DNA of 64,000 nucleotides. It comes from an uncultured Paraprevotella sp. (GTDB taxonomy: Bacteria; Bacteroidota; Bacteroidia; Bacteroidales; Bacteroidaceae). Below are positions 8,979-19,013 of the stretch, piece after piece. The DNA lies in NCBI GenBank assembly GCA_944321565.1, contig CALULT010000003.1, positions 48,942 through 112,941 of the forward strand. The letters are read 5' to 3'. Within the stretch, counting starts at the first letter, position 1. Every line of letters begins with the position of its first letter. The notes beneath the pieces were generated by a model. It did not search any database. It was given only the letters and a program-made list of their open reading frames with translations, and was not told the DNA's origin. The position numbers and the translations under genes are program-made.

Positions 8979-11705
8979 ATGAGTGAAAAAAGAGTTTATA
9001 CCTTTGGTAACGGACAAGCCGAAGGTAATGCGCAAATGAGAGAAACCTTAGGTGGAAAAGGGGCTAATTTGGCCGAAATGAATCTGATAGGGGTGCCTGT
9101 GCCTCCCGGATTCACGATTACCACAGACGTATGCAACGAATATTATGAAGTAGGCCAGGAAAAAATCGTGGAACTTCTTCAAACAGAAGTAAAAGAGGCC
9201 GTAGCACACATAGAAAAGTTGATGAACAGCCAGTTCGGAAGCACGGAAAACCCGTTGTTGGTTTCTGTGCGTTCCGGTGCGCGCGCATCCATGCCGGGCA
9301 TGATGGATACCATCCTGAACCTTGGCCTGAACGACGAAGTTGCAGAAGGCATGGTCAAGAAAACCGGCAACCCGCATTTCGTATATGACTCCTATCGCCG
9401 TTTCGTGCAGATGTATGGTGATGTCGTATTGGGGATGAAGCCGGTGAACAAGGAAGATATCGACCCGTTTGAAGCCATCATCGAGGAAGTAAAAGCCATC
9501 CGCGGCGTCAAATTGGACAAGGATTTGTCCGTGGAGGAACTGAAAGAGTTGGTGGAACGTTTCAAGAAAGCCATCAAGGCACAAACCGGCAACGACTTCC
9601 CGACCGACCCGATGGAACAGCTTTGGGGAGCCATTTGCGCCGTGTTCCGTAGCTGGATGAACGAACGCGCCATCCTCTACCGCAAAATGGAAGGCATACC
9701 CGACGAATGGGGAACAGCCGTGTCCGTCATGGCCATGGTATTCGGTAATATGGGCGAGACTTCTGCTACGGGCGTTTGCTTCAGCCGCGATGCCGCAACG
9801 GGCGAAAATCTGTTCAACGGAGAATATTTGGTCAACGCACAAGGTGAAGACGTGGTGGCCGGTATCCGCACACCGCAACAGATTACGCTTGAAGGCTCGC
9901 GCCGTTGGGCTGCTTTGCAAGGCATTTCGGAAGAAGAACGCGCCAGCAAGTATCCTTCAATGGAAGAAGCCATGCCGGAAATCTATAAGGAATTGGATGC
10001 TATCCAAACCAAGCTGGAAAACCATTACCACGACATGCAGGACATGGAATTCACCGTGCAGGAAGGCAAATTGTGGTTCCTGCAAACCCGTAATGGCAAA
10101 CGCACCGGTACGGCGATGGTGAAAATTGCCATGGACTTGGTGCGCGAAGGTTTGATTGATGAAAAGACAGCACTATTGCGTTGCGAGCCCCAAAAGCTGG
10201 ACGAATTGCTTCACCCTGTATTTGACAAAGACGCCCTGAAAAGAGCAAAAGTAATCACTCATGGATTGCCTGCATCTCCGGGTGCGGCTTGCGGACAAAT
10301 CGTGTTCCATGCCGATGATGCACAAAAATGGCGTGAAGACGGCCACCGGGTAGTCATGGTACGTATCGAGACATCTCCCGAAGACCTTGCCGGCATGTCG
10401 GCTGCCGAAGGCATCTTGACGGCGCGTGGCGGTATGACTTCGCATGCTGCCGTTGTGGCCCGTGGTATGGGTAAGTGTTGCGTGTCGGGTGCAGGTGCCA
10501 TCAACGTGAACTATAAGAACAAGACGGTAGAAATCGAAGGCGTGGTATATAAGGAAGGCGACTTCATTTCCCTGAATGGTTCCACCGGCCAGGTTTATGC
10601 CGGAGAGATTCCGACTAAAGCCGCTGAATTGTCGGGCGACTTCAAGGCTTTGATGGATTTGTGCGACAAATACACGCAACTCCAGGTGCGCACCAACGCC
10701 GACACCCCGCATGACGCAGAGATAGCCCGTGCGTTCGGAGCGAAAGGTATCGGTTTGACCCGTACGGAACACATGTTCTTCGAAGACCAAAAGATTGTGG
10801 CCATGCGCGAAATGATTTTGGCAAACAGCGTGGAAGGCCGAAAGAAAGCGTTAGAGAAATTGCTTCCCTATCAGAAGAGCGATTTCAAAGGCATTCTTTC
10901 TGCCATGGATGGTTGTCCGGTGAACATCCGTTTGCTTGATCCTCCTCTCCACGAATTTGTACCACATGATTTGCAAGGGCAGCAAAAGATGGCTAATGAG
11001 ATGGGAGTCAGCGTGGAAGAAATCCAGAAGCGTGTGGAAAGCCTAGCGGAAAACAATCCGATGTTGGGTCATCGTGGTTGCCGTCTGGGTATCACATTCC
11101 CCGAAATCACAGCCATGCAGACCCGTGCCATCCTGAGTGCGGCATGTGAGTTGAAGAAGGAGGGCAAGAACCCAATGCCGGAAATCATGGTTCCCCTTGT
11201 TGGCATCTTGTATGAGCTCAAGCAACAAAAAGAAGTGATTTTGGCTACCGCCAAGGAAGTGTTTGCAGAAGAAGGCATCGAAGTTCCTTTTGAAATCGGT
11301 ACGATGATTGAGACGCCGCGTGCCGCGCTGACCGCAGACCGCATCGCGTCGGAAGCTGAATACTTCTCATTCGGTACAAACGACTTGACACAAATGACTT
11401 TCGGTTATTCCCGCGATGACATTGCCAGCTTCTTGCCGGCATATCTTGAAAAGAAAATCCTGAAGGTTGACCCGTTCCAGGTTTTGGATCAGAACGGTGT
11501 GGGACAGCTCATCAAGATGGCTGTTGAAAAAGGCCGCAGCGTACGTCCGAATTTGCGTACAGGCATTTGTGGCGAGCACGGTGGCGAGCCTTCATCCGTC
11601 AAGTTCTGTGCTAGAATCGGTATGAATTATGCATCATGCTCCCCGTTCCGTGTGCCCATTGCCCGTCTTGCTGCGGCGCAGGCAGCGGTAGAGGACGCTC
11701 AGTAA
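8979..11705 (+). CDS. ppdK: pyruvate, phosphate dikinase
   Basis: 908 residues, the normal length for PPDK, which interconverts pyruvate, ATP and phosphate with phosphoenolpyruvate, AMP and diphosphate. The N-terminal ATP-grasp domain carries GGKGANLAEM and SVRSGARASMPGMMDT. The central swivelling domain carries the phosphorylated histidine in GGMTSHAAVVARGMG. The C-terminal PEP/pyruvate barrel has GHRGCRLGITFPE, the GTNDLTQMTFGYSRDD segment and the catalytic cysteine in GICGEHGG. In Bacteroides this enzyme links glycolysis and gluconeogenesis at the PEP node. It has its own promoter upstream and a hairpin downstream, so it is probably transcribed alone. Confidence 0.98.
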   Translation: MSEKRVYTFGNGQAEGNAQMRETLGGKGANLAEMNLIGVPVPPGFTITTDVCNEYYEVGQEKIVELLQTEVKEAVAHIEKLMNSQFGSTENPLLVSVRSGARASMPGMMDTILNLGLNDEVAEGMVKKTGNPHFVYDSYRRFVQMYGDVVLGMKPVNKEDIDPFEAIIEEVKAIRGVKLDKDLSVEELKELVERFKKAIKAQTGNDFPTDPMEQLWGAICAVFRSWMNERAILYRKMEGIPDEWGTAVSVMAMVFGNMGETSATGVCFSRDAATGENLFNGEYLVNAQGEDVVAGIRTPQQITLEGSRRWAALQGISEEERASKYPSMEEAMPEIYKELDAIQTKLENHYHDMQDMEFTVQEGKLWFLQTRNGKRTGTAMVKIAMDLVREGLIDEKTALLRCEPQKLDELLHPVFDKDALKRAKVITHGLPASPGAACGQIVFHADDAQKWREDGHRVVMVRIETSPEDLAGMSAAEGILTARGGMTSHAAVVARGMGKCCVSGAGAINVNYKNKTVEIEGVVYKEGDFISLNGSTGQVYAGEIPTKAAELSGDFKALMDLCDKYTQLQVRTNADTPHDAEIARAFGAKGIGLTRTEHMFFEDQKIVAMREMILANSVEGRKKALEKLLPYQKSDFKGILSAMDGCPVNIRLLDPPLHEFVPHDLQGQQKMANEMGVSVEEIQKRVESLAENNPMLGHRGCRLGITFPEITAMQTRAILSAACELKKEGKNPMPEIMVPLVGILYELKQQKEVILATAKEVFAEEGIEVPFEIGTMIETPRAALTADRIASEAEYFSFGTNDLTQMTFGYSRDDIASFLPAYLEKKILKVDPFQVLDQNGVGQLIKMAVEKGRSVRPNLRTGICGEHGGEPSSVKFCARIGMNYASCSPFRVPIARLAAAQAAVEDAQ

Positions 11706-11723
11706 ACAATTGAATTTATAATG

Positions 11724-11763
11724 ATAGGCGGAAAGTGACTATTATAATCACTTTACCGCCTAT
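11724..11763 (+). terminator. hairpin downstream of ppdK
   Basis: A long stem pairs ATAGGCGG-AAGTGA (11724-11738) with TCACTT-CCGCCTAT (11748-11763) with one small interior mismatch. It starts 18 bases past the ppdK stop. The following sequence is AT-rich without a clean T run. Confidence 0.5.
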
Positions 11764-11820
11764 TATTGTAAACCGGCAATTTGTATTCTCCAGTACCTTT
11801 TTTGAACATTTATTCTCCAA

Positions 11821-13836
11821 ATGAAAATACAATATCTGAAAACCGTCTTTCTGGCCGCTACTTTAAGTTGTGCTTCTGTCATGCAAGCCCAGGTTCCCAC
11901 TCCGACCCGTGCCATCGAACAGACTTTTACCGTGCCTCAACCGGACTACAAACTCAGCCCCTATACTGGCATGACACGCGACGGGTGGATTGCTGCAGCC
12001 AAATACTTGCTTGATGGTGCTTTTACTTATATCCGCACCATTGATGACCCGATGTATTTCCCCAAGCAACTCGAAAAAACATATCCGCGCAATGAAGGAG
12101 AAGTGCCTACGGCCAAACTGGAAGGATTGTGCCGCACATTATTTCTTGCGGCACCATTGTTGCGCGAAGATCCTGAACTTACATTAAACGGGATATGCGT
12201 GGCAGACTATTACCGTCACCAATTGCTAAACCTTATCAATCCGGATAGCCCGAGTTACATACCTCTCCGCACCGGAGGTCCCAGCCAAATCTTAGTGGAA
12301 TTCGGTGCATTGGCGATTTCACTCTCTGTGGCCAAAGATATTCTTTGGGAACCTTTGCCACAGGCAAAAAAGGACCAATTGGCCGCCACGATGCTCAGTT
12401 ATGGCAACGGGCCGACAATCGGATCGAATTGGATGTTCTTCAACATCTTCGTCATCAGTTTTTTCAAAGAACAAGGTTATGCGGTCAACGACCAACGGAT
12501 GAAGGAGAATCTGGAAAACTGCCTCAAACTTTATCGGGGCGAAGGGTGGTACAATGATGCGCCGGCTTATGATTACTATAGCATGTGGGCATTCCAAATG
12601 TACGGGCCGATATGGGCGGAAATGTATGGCCATTTTTATCCTGAATATGCCGCACAATTTATGAAAAACCAACGGGACATGATAGCAAACTATCCTTATA
12701 TGTTCAGTGCGGACGGCCGGATGAACATGTGGGGCCGGAGTATTCCCTACCGTTTTGCTGCCGTCGTTCCGCTTGCTTTGTTGGGTTATGAGAACTATCC
12801 GGAAGTCAATTATGGCTGGATGCGACGCATTGCCTCCTCTACCCTGCTGCAATTCCTGCAGAATCCCGATTTTTTGGAGGATAACGTACCCACAATGGGA
12901 TTCTATGGCCCATTTGCCCCAGCTGTGCAGATTTACAGTTGCCGGGGCAGCGTGTATTGGTGCGGGAAGGCTTTCCTAAGCCTTCTATTGCCGCCTGACA
13001 ATCCATTTTGGACTGCCACGGAAAACAATGGCCCGTGGGAAAAGGAATTCAAGAAAGGCAATGTCTATCATAAGTTCCAACCGGCTACTAGCTTGCTGAT
13101 TACGGATTATCCCGATTGTGGCGGCGCGGAGATGCGTTCGTGGTGTCATGAGACCGTGGCGGCGGATTGGCAAAAATTCCGCAGTTCGGAAAACTACAAT
13201 AAGCTGGCCTACCATACGGAGTTCCCATGGATGGCCGATGGCCCGAATGGTGAAGTTTCCATGAACTATGCCACGCTGAACGGGAAAGGGCAATGGGAAG
13301 TGTTGCGGCTCTATGATTTTAAAAGTTTTGAAAACGGGATTTATCGTCGTGATGCCGTGTTGGAAACTAACGGGAACATCCGTTACCAGTTGGCGGATAT
13401 TCCCCTTCCTAATGGTGTATTAAGAGTAGATAAGATATATGCTCCTGTTGCCACTACGGTGAGATTGGGGCACTACACTCTTCCGGAAATCCAGGGAAAA
13501 GTATTGGAAGAAGAACAGACTAAGATGGAAGGAACAGCCATCTTGTGCAATGGACAATATCGCTTGGCAATGATACCCCTGCAAGGTTGGGAGAAAACCA
13601 ACGTGGAATATCCCGAAGGCCTTCATCCGGTAAGCCGGAAATGTGGTCTCATTATGACGGAAAGCCAAGTGGAAAAAGAAAAGATTTTCATCACCCTCAT
13701 GCTTTGGAAGAAAGGAGATAGGAAATTCACGAAAAAAGAGCTCCGCCCAGTGAAAGACATTAAGATTTCAGACGACCAAAAGACGGTGGATATCCTGCTT
13801 GCTGATGGCGCGCGGAAACAAATCACATTCGATTAA
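11821..13836 (+). CDS. secreted DUF2264 family protein, probable glycan-active enzyme
   Basis: 671 residues with a signal peptide (residues 1 to about 23, ending VMQAQ). The rest fits the DUF2264 family: aromatic-rich repeats such as [22 protein letters not shown] and [12 protein letters not shown] suggest an (alpha/alpha)-toroid with a C-terminal beta domain. Proteins of this family are found among Bacteroidetes polysaccharide-utilisation genes. I recall that some relatives are classed as glycoside hydrolases, but I cannot verify which family applies. The protein is expected in the periplasm or outer envelope. No SusC/SusD pair is present nearby, so it is an orphan relative to a typical utilisation locus. 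Confidence 0.8.
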   Translation: MKIQYLKTVFLAATLSCASVMQAQVPTPTRAIEQTFTVPQPDYKLSPYTGMTRDGWIAAAKYLLDGAFTYIRTIDDPMYFPKQLEKTYPRNEGEVPTAKLEGLCRTLFLAAPLLREDPELTLNGICVADYYRHQLLNLINPDSPSYIPLRTGGPSQILVEFGALAISLSVAKDILWEPLPQAKKDQLAATMLSYGNGPTIGSNWMFFNIFVISFFKEQGYAVNDQRMKENLENCLKLYRGEGWYNDAPAYDYYSMWAFQMYGPIWAEMYGHFYPEYAAQFMKNQRDMIANYPYMFSADGRMNMWGRSIPYRFAAVVPLALLGYENYPEVNYGWMRRIASSTLLQFLQNPDFLEDNVPTMGFYGPFAPAVQIYSCRGSVYWCGKAFLSLLLPPDNPFWTATENNGPWEKEFKKGNVYHKFQPATSLLITDYPDCGGAEMRSWCHETVAADWQKFRSSENYNKLAYHTEFPWMADGPNGEVSMNYATLNGKGQWEVLRLYDFKSFENGIYRRDAVLETNGNIRYQLADIPLPNGVLRVDKIYAPVATTVRLGHYTLPEIQGKVLEEEQTKMEGTAILCNGQYRLAMIPLQGWEKTNVEYPEGLHPVSRKCGLIMTESQVEKEKIFITLMLWKKGDRKFTKKELRPVKDIKISDDQKTVDILLADGARKQITFD

Positions 13837-13911
13837 CAGTTTTTTCGTATCGGAATATTCCAAAAACGTAGGAATGATGTATCTTTAAGCCAACAACTAA
13901 AACCAAAGAAA

Positions 13912-14787
13912 ATGACGAGACAAAAGATTCAACGACACACATCCAGTTACTTTGCATTAGCCGCATGCCTGTTGGCATGCGGCCTGATGGCATGCCAACC
14001 CGAAAAACAGGAAGGCAAAGCAGACGATAGCGGATTGTTTAAAACGGAAAGCATCGCATGGGAAGAAAAACAAAGTGCGGAAGGCTGCAAACTCTCGGCT
14101 GATTATCCTGCCGAGAACGATAACGCCCTTAGTCAAAATGTACGCGAATGGATTAATGAACAATTGGGAGGCACATACAATGGCGACCTTGGCGATGGGA
14201 AGAAACTGATAGAGAGCTATGGACAGGCCCGCGCCGAACAAATCAGGCAAGACATTGCAGAATTCGGGGAGAACACGGCAATGGGGCAATCTTGCTACTA
14301 CGTGCAACTCAAAAAACTATTCGAAACTACCCTCTTTGTTACTTACACTAACGAAGTGTATGAATATGCAGGTGGTGCACATGGCAGCGAATTTTTGGGA
14401 GGCGCTGTTTTCCGTAAGGCGGATGGGCGAAAATTCGGCTGGGATATGTTCACAGAGAATGGGAAAGAAAAGTTGCGCGGCATGATTAAACAGGCTTTGC
14501 AAAAAAAGTACTTCAGGACAGATAATGAAAAAGAATTCTATGACATGTTGCTCATAGATAATGCGGACATTCAATTCCCGTTGCCTGTCACCCCGCCGAT
14601 ATGCAGGCCACAAGGAGTGCAATTCATCTATCAGCAATATGAAATTGCGCCATACGCAGCCGGAAGTCCAACCTGTACCATCCCATACGATTCGCTTACG
14701 ACCGCCTTCACTACTACCATGCAGCCATTGGCGGCAAGTGTGACGGACTCCATCGCACGCGCCACAGCGTATGGTTACCAAAAATAG
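13912..14787 (+). CDS. DUF3298 (RsiV-like) lipoprotein
   Basis: 291 residues with an export signal ending in a lipobox (GLMAC at about residue 27), so the product should be lipid-anchored in the envelope. The mature part contains EYAGGAHGSE and, near the end, YEIAPYAAGSPTCTIPYDSL, which are hallmarks of the DUF4163/DUF3298 pair found in RsiV-type proteins. Some members bind lysozyme as anti-sigma factors, but no sigma factor gene lies nearby and there is no transmembrane anchor, so such a role is not supported here. The signal-peptide codons contain a perfect 10-bp hairpin (13960-13983). Confidence 0.8.
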   Translation: MTRQKIQRHTSSYFALAACLLACGLMACQPEKQEGKADDSGLFKTESIAWEEKQSAEGCKLSADYPAENDNALSQNVREWINEQLGGTYNGDLGDGKKLIESYGQARAEQIRQDIAEFGENTAMGQSCYYVQLKKLFETTLFVTYTNEVYEYAGGAHGSEFLGGAVFRKADGRKFGWDMFTENGKEKLRGMIKQALQKKYFRTDNEKEFYDMLLIDNADIQFPLPVTPPICRPQGVQFIYQQYEIAPYAAGSPTCTIPYDSLTTAFTTTMQPLAASVTDSIARATAYGYQK

Positions 14788-14828
14788 GTCATAATTTGTT
14801 TTTGTTTATCCCATGAAACAAAATTAAG

Positions 14829-14880
14829 AAAGCCGCTGGCATTTCTTCTCTGCAAGAAAAAAAATGCCAGCGGCTTTTTT
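14829..14880. terminator. bidirectional terminator between convergent genes
   Basis: Perfect 16-bp arms (14829-14844 and 14862-14877, core AGCCGCTGGCAT) are flanked by a T6 run on the plus strand and an A-rich left side. It serves the DUF3298 gene and, from the other side, the sulfotransferase gene ending at 14901. Confidence 0.85.
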
Positions 14881-14900
14881 GAAACACGAAAAACAAAATC

Positions 14901-16010
14901 TTATCTTATCTCGTAATCCCAATCTTTGAGCGCGTAGCCCCAGTTGTCGTTCACTAGCTGGACGGTGCGCGGCTTGTATTCGTAACGGTTTTTCTTGTAG
15001 CCCTTCTTGCGGTCGGTATAAGCACGGATGGCCGCCTCGGCTTCTGCGAAGCCGGGAATGCCCAATTGCTCGTATGCCTGGCGTGTAGTGCCGAAAGCGT
15101 CGGCTTCGAACTCCTCGAATTTCACTTCGAAGAGGTTGCCCGCCGGGATACAGCCCTTCTGCGCCTCGTAGGCGCGATAAAGCTTCGTATAAGTAAGCAG
15201 CACGTTGCGTTCCATTTCTTCGTCACTGATGTGCTGCAGTTCCAACGGCTTGATGGTGTTGGTGAAGAAACTGCGGGTACTCTCGAATACAGTGTAGGGA
15301 TTGCGCATGAGATAGATGAACTTGGCGTTGGGAAACATCTCCACGAGAGTGCGCACCCGTCCAGTGTGGGGAGGGTTCTTGGACAGGTAGGCCCGTCCGC
15401 CGGTGTTGGCGCACGAAATCTTGACGAGCTTGGCAAAAGTGTCCTTGAACGCACGCAACTCTTCCGGAGTGATTTTCTCGAACGTCAGGTAGCGATCGGC
15501 ATATTCCTGCCATCTTTCGGGGAAAAACCAAAAGTCGTAGAAAGAATACGGCATCATGTTCGAGAGGGCGAACTCCTCCTCCTGCGGCAGGTCGGGAGCC
15601 AGCTCCATGTTGTCCGTCGGACGTTTGTCGGGCATGAGCCACCCCATCGTTTTCTTGAAGAAAGGCTGCCCGAAGAGCATCAGGTGGGGGAACACGGTCT
15701 GGTAGGTCGTAGTATAACCGAAAGACGGGTCTTGGGCGAAAATGTTGTGCACGAATGTCGTGCCGCTGCGCCAATGGCCAAGGATGAACACCGGATCGCG
15801 GTCAAGCTGCGTGTCGGCCAGACATTTCGCGTAACGATGGTCTTGCACGGGAGCCAACAGGCTCAACAGGCGGCACACGGCCTTCGTCAGCAGATACTTC
15901 GTGCGCTTGTCCGAAGCAATCTCCTGCCCGCGTGTCATTTCCTTGAACGTTTTCCAATCGGCCCCCACGAGCGTGTTGACCGGAAGTTTGCTGAATTCCA
16001 ATAATCCCAT
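14901..16010 (-). CDS. PAPS-dependent sulfotransferase
   Basis: 369 residues of the sulfotransferase fold. The 5'-phosphosulfate loop is seen in LGHWRSGTTFVHN (about residue 78) and the 3'-phosphate motif in YLMRNPYTVFES; both bind PAPS. It would transfer a sulfo group to a hydroxyl in the cytoplasm. It is the last gene of a tight run (14-base gap to cysN) that supplies PAPS from imported sulfate. This arrangement resembles the Bacteroides thetaiotaomicron locus reported to sulfonate cholesterol and other steroids, so a sterol acceptor is a good guess. A glycan or lipid acceptor cannot be excluded. No reductive cysH/cysI genes are nearby, so the PAPS is probably made for sulfonation. Confidence 0.85.
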   Translation of the reverse strand: MGLLEFSKLPVNTLVGADWKTFKEMTRGQEIASDKRTKYLLTKAVCRLLSLLAPVQDHRYAKCLADTQLDRDPVFILGHWRSGTTFVHNIFAQDPSFGYTTTYQTVFPHLMLFGQPFFKKTMGWLMPDKRPTDNMELAPDLPQEEEFALSNMMPYSFYDFWFFPERWQEYADRYLTFEKITPEELRAFKDTFAKLVKISCANTGGRAYLSKNPPHTGRVRTLVEMFPNAKFIYLMRNPYTVFESTRSFFTNTIKPLELQHISDEEMERNVLLTYTKLYRAYEAQKGCIPAGNLFEVKFEEFEADAFGTTRQAYEQLGIPGFAEAEAAIRAYTDRKKGYKKNRYEYKPRTVQLVNDNWGYALKDWDYEIR

Positions 16011-16024
16011 GATATTTTGCTAAG

Positions 16025-17458
16025 TTAAGGTTTTGCTTTGATGACGCTGACAGCCAGCCCTTGCCGCTCCAAGTCCTTCACGGCACGGTCGATGGCTTCG
16101 TAGTGTTCCGGCCCGATGCCCAGCTTCGGAAGGTTCAGTTCCGGGAGGCGTTCCGTCTCAATGTCCTTCTCGTCCACAGGGGCGATGATCATGCCCACCG
16201 CGCTGGTGTTGTTCGTTACCGGGTCAATCAGGATGAACGCGCCCGTGGCTTTGTTCTCGGCATAAGCGTCAAAGAACAACGGCTTGGCCGTGGTGATGCG
16301 CACCCTCCCGATTTCGTTCAACTTGAACCCATCGGCCTCGCGACGTTCCATCGTGTTCACATCCACTTGGTAGCAGATGCCGTCCACCGTGGCGCGGGTG
16401 GTGTTGGTCGTTTGCTTCAGGTAGAAGTGTTTGCCGCTGTCCATCGGTTCCTCGTCCATCCACACGAACATGGCCTCGAAATGCCGGCCTACGCAAGGTT
16501 GGTTCGCCGGATGCACCAGCATCTCGCCGCGCGAGATGTCTATCTCGTCCTCCAAGGTCAGCGTCACACACTGCGGACAGAAAGCCTCCTGCAGGTCGCC
16601 GTCGTAAGTCACGATGCGCTTCACCCGCGATGTCTTGCGCGAAGGCAAGGCCATGACCTCGTCGCCCACGCGAACCACACCGGAAGCAATTTTTCCGCTG
16701 AAGCCGCGGAAATCCAAGTTGGGACGCAACACGTACTGCACGGGGTAACGAAAATCCGTCATGTTGCGGTCGGTGTGGATGGGCACGGTTTCCAGAAAGT
16801 CCAACAGGCAAGGCCCGTCATACCACGGAGTCCGGTCGGATTTCTCCACCACGTTGTCGCCATCCAAAGCCGAAAGCGGGATACAAGTCACATCCTCAAT
16901 GCCCACCTTGTCCGTCAAAGCCTTGTAGTCCGCCACGATGGCATCGAACACCTGCCGGTCGAAATCCACAAGATCCATCTTGTTCACGGCCAACACGACA
17001 TGCTTGATGCCCAACAAGGACACCAAGAACGTGTGGCGGCGGGTCTGCGTGATAACCCCCGTGCGGGCATCCACCAAGATGATGGCCAGGTTGGCCGTGG
17101 AGCCGCCCGTAATCATGTTGCGGGTGTATTGTTCGTGTCCCGGCGTGTCGGCGATGATGAACTTGCGCTGGTTGGTGGAGAAATAGCGGTAGGCCACGTC
17201 GATGGTGATGCCCTCTTCGCGCTCGGCCTTCAACCCGTCGAGCAGGAGCGCGTAGTCGATGTGGTCGCCCGCATTGCCCACACGCTTGCTGTCGCGCTCT
17301 AAAGCTTGGAGCTGGTCTTCATACAACTTCTTGCTGTCGAACAGCAAACGTCCGATTAGCGTCGATTTCCCGTCGTCCACCGAACCGGCCGTCAGCAGCC
17401 TGAGCTGGTCTTTCTTCTCGTCTTGGTCCAAGAACTCCTTTATGTTTGATATTGCCAT
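16025..17458 (-). CDS. cysN: sulfate adenylyltransferase large subunit (GTPase)
   Basis: 477 residues, the size of stand-alone CysN, without a CysC fusion. The GTPase motifs are clear: GSVDDGKST (G1), [11 protein letters not shown] (G3) and NKMD (G4), followed by EF-Tu-like beta-barrel domains. With CysD it forms ATP sulfurylase, making adenosine 5'-phosphosulfate from ATP and sulfate, driven by GTP. ATG 17458 is used: GAGGAGG stands seven bases before it, while the longer frame upstream overlaps the cysD end and has no family match. Order on the strand is transporter, cysC, cysD, cysN, sulfotransferase. Confidence 0.95.
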   Translation of the reverse strand: MAISNIKEFLDQDEKKDQLRLLTAGSVDDGKSTLIGRLLFDSKKLYEDQLQALERDSKRVGNAGDHIDYALLLDGLKAEREEGITIDVAYRYFSTNQRKFIIADTPGHEQYTRNMITGGSTANLAIILVDARTGVITQTRRHTFLVSLLGIKHVVLAVNKMDLVDFDRQVFDAIVADYKALTDKVGIEDVTCIPLSALDGDNVVEKSDRTPWYDGPCLLDFLETVPIHTDRNMTDFRYPVQYVLRPNLDFRGFSGKIASGVVRVGDEVMALPSRKTSRVKRIVTYDGDLQEAFCPQCVTLTLEDEIDISRGEMLVHPANQPCVGRHFEAMFVWMDEEPMDSGKHFYLKQTTNTTRATVDGICYQVDVNTMERREADGFKLNEIGRVRITTAKPLFFDAYAENKATGAFILIDPVTNNTSAVGMIIAPVDEKDIETERLPELNLPKLGIGPEHYEAIDRAVKDLERQGLAVSVIKAKP

Positions 17459-17480
17459 GTTGCTTCCTCCTCGTGTGTGT

Positions 17481-18389
17481 TTAAAAATATCCTTCGCGTT
17501 TCTTTTGCTCCATCGACGCGTCCTGGTCAAAGTCAATCACGCGCGTGGTGCGTTCGCTCTTGGTCGTGGTCATCATTTCTTCCACGATTTTCTCTATCGT
17601 GTCGGCCTCGCTCTCGATGGCACCGGTCAATGGCCAGCAGCCCAACGTGCGGAAGCGTATCTTCTTCATCTCTATCTTGTCGCGGTACTTCTCCGGCAGA
17701 CGGTCGTCGTCGGGCATGATGAGCTGCCCGTCAATGTTCACCACCGGACGCTCCTTGGCGAAATAGAGGGGCACGATGGGAATGTTCTCCAGCCGGATAT
17801 ATTGCCAAATGTCCAGCTCCGTCCAGTTGCTCAGCGGGAACACGCGGATGCTCTCTCCCTTGTGGATGCGGGCATTGTAGATGTCCCACAATTCCGGCCG
17901 CTGGTTCTTCGGATCCCATTGCTGGAACTGGTCGCGGAAAGAGAAGATGCGCTCCTTGGCACGGCTCTTCTCCTCGTCGCGCCGCGCCCCGCCGAAAGCC
18001 GCGTCGAACTTGTACTTGGCCAGCCCGTCGAGCAGGGCCTTGGTCTTCATCAAGTCGGTGTGCACCTTGCTGCCGTGCGTGAACGGCCCCACGCCGGCGC
18101 GGAACGCCTCCATGTTGGATTCCACAATCAGGTTCCAGCCATATTTCTTGGCGTATTCGTCGCGGAACTGAATCATCTCCTTGAACTTCCACTTCGAATC
18201 GATGTGCATCAAAGGGAAAGGCACCTTGCCGGGATAGAAAGCCTTCTCGGCCAGGCGCACCATCACGGAAGAATCCTTCCCGATGGAATAAAGCATCACA
18301 GGATTCTCGAACTCAGCCGCCACCTCGCGGATGATGTGGATGGACTCGGCCTCGAGTTCCTGCAAATGGCTCAATTTATATTCAGACAT
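17481..18389 (-). CDS. cysD: sulfate adenylyltransferase small subunit
   Basis: 302 residues, the same length as the E. coli subunit. The PP-loop for ATP pyrophosphatase chemistry is seen in SIGKDSSVM near residue 36; further conserved stretches are [16 protein letters not shown] and [14 protein letters not shown]. It carries out adenylyl transfer to sulfate in complex with CysN. It is 16 bases downstream of cysC and 22 bases upstream of the chosen cysN start, which fits one polycistronic message. The C-terminal sequence [10 protein letters not shown] is typical of the family. Confidence 0.96.
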   Translation of the reverse strand: MSEYKLSHLQELEAESIHIIREVAAEFENPVMLYSIGKDSSVMVRLAEKAFYPGKVPFPLMHIDSKWKFKEMIQFRDEYAKKYGWNLIVESNMEAFRAGVGPFTHGSKVHTDLMKTKALLDGLAKYKFDAAFGGARRDEEKSRAKERIFSFRDQFQQWDPKNQRPELWDIYNARIHKGESIRVFPLSNWTELDIWQYIRLENIPIVPLYFAKERPVVNIDGQLIMPDDDRLPEKYRDKIEMKKIRFRTLGCWPLTGAIESEADTIEKIVEEMMTTTKSERTTRVIDFDQDASMEQKKREGYF

Positions 18390-18405
18390 AAGCTTACTCC
18401 TTATT

Positions 18406-19002
18406 TTATTTATGGTTCAATATAAGTTCCAACACTTTCTCCACGGACTCTTCCAGCGACAACACCGACGTGTCTATCGCCAAGGCCGGGCGAACCGGAA
18501 CCTCGAACGGCGCGCTCACGCCCGTGAAGTCCTTGATTTCGCCCCGGCGCGCTTTGGCATACAGCCCCTTCACGTCGCGTTGCTCGCACACCGCCAGCGG
18601 GGTAGATACATACACCTCCTTGAAGTCTGCCTCCCCGATGATGCGTTCCGCCATTTCACGCAGACTGTTTGTCGGGCTGATGAAAGCCGCCAGCGTAATA
18701 ATGCCCGTGTCCACGAATAACTTTCCCACCTCGGCGATACGCCGGATGTTCTCCACCCGGTCTGCCTCAGAGAAGCCCAAGTTGTTATTGATGCCGGTGC
18801 GGATGTTGTCGCCGTCCAAAATGCGGCATAACAACCCGCGCCGGTGCAGTTCGCGCTCCACGGCAATGGCCACCGTGCTTTTGCCCGAACCGCTCAGTCC
18901 CGTGAACCACACCATCACGCCACGCTGCCCCAGCAACGTCTCCTTGTCCCGGCGCGTCAGCATGCGGTCGAATATCGGATAAATGTGTTTTGTCTCTTCC
19001 AT
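18406..19002 (-). CDS. cysC: adenylyl-sulfate kinase
   Basis: 198 residues. The P-loop GLSGSGKST and the [10 protein letters not shown] and [12 protein letters not shown] stretches are diagnostic for APS kinase, which phosphorylates adenosine 5'-phosphosulfate to PAPS. It is encoded separately from CysN, unlike the NodQ-type fusion. It sits 11 bases downstream of the transporter gene. Together with CysD, CysN and the sulfotransferase it makes a complete sulfate activation and transfer pathway. Confidence 0.96.
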   Translation of the reverse strand: MEETKHIYPIFDRMLTRRDKETLLGQRGVMVWFTGLSGSGKSTVAIAVERELHRRGLLCRILDGDNIRTGINNNLGFSEADRVENIRRIAEVGKLFVDTGIITLAAFISPTNSLREMAERIIGEADFKEVYVSTPLAVCEQRDVKGLYAKARRGEIKDFTGVSAPFEVPVRPALAIDTSVLSLEESVEKVLELILNHK

Positions 19003-19013
19003 GAATGTCTTAT

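Noticed and set aside
13960-13983. Perfect 10-bp hairpin in the signal-peptide codons of the DUF3298 lipoprotein as a regulatory RNA
   Set aside because: The stem arises from repeated codons for Ala-Cys-Leu; nothing else supports a regulatory role.
16061-17302. 413-codon plus-strand open frame
   Set aside because: Antisense to cysN; no protein features.
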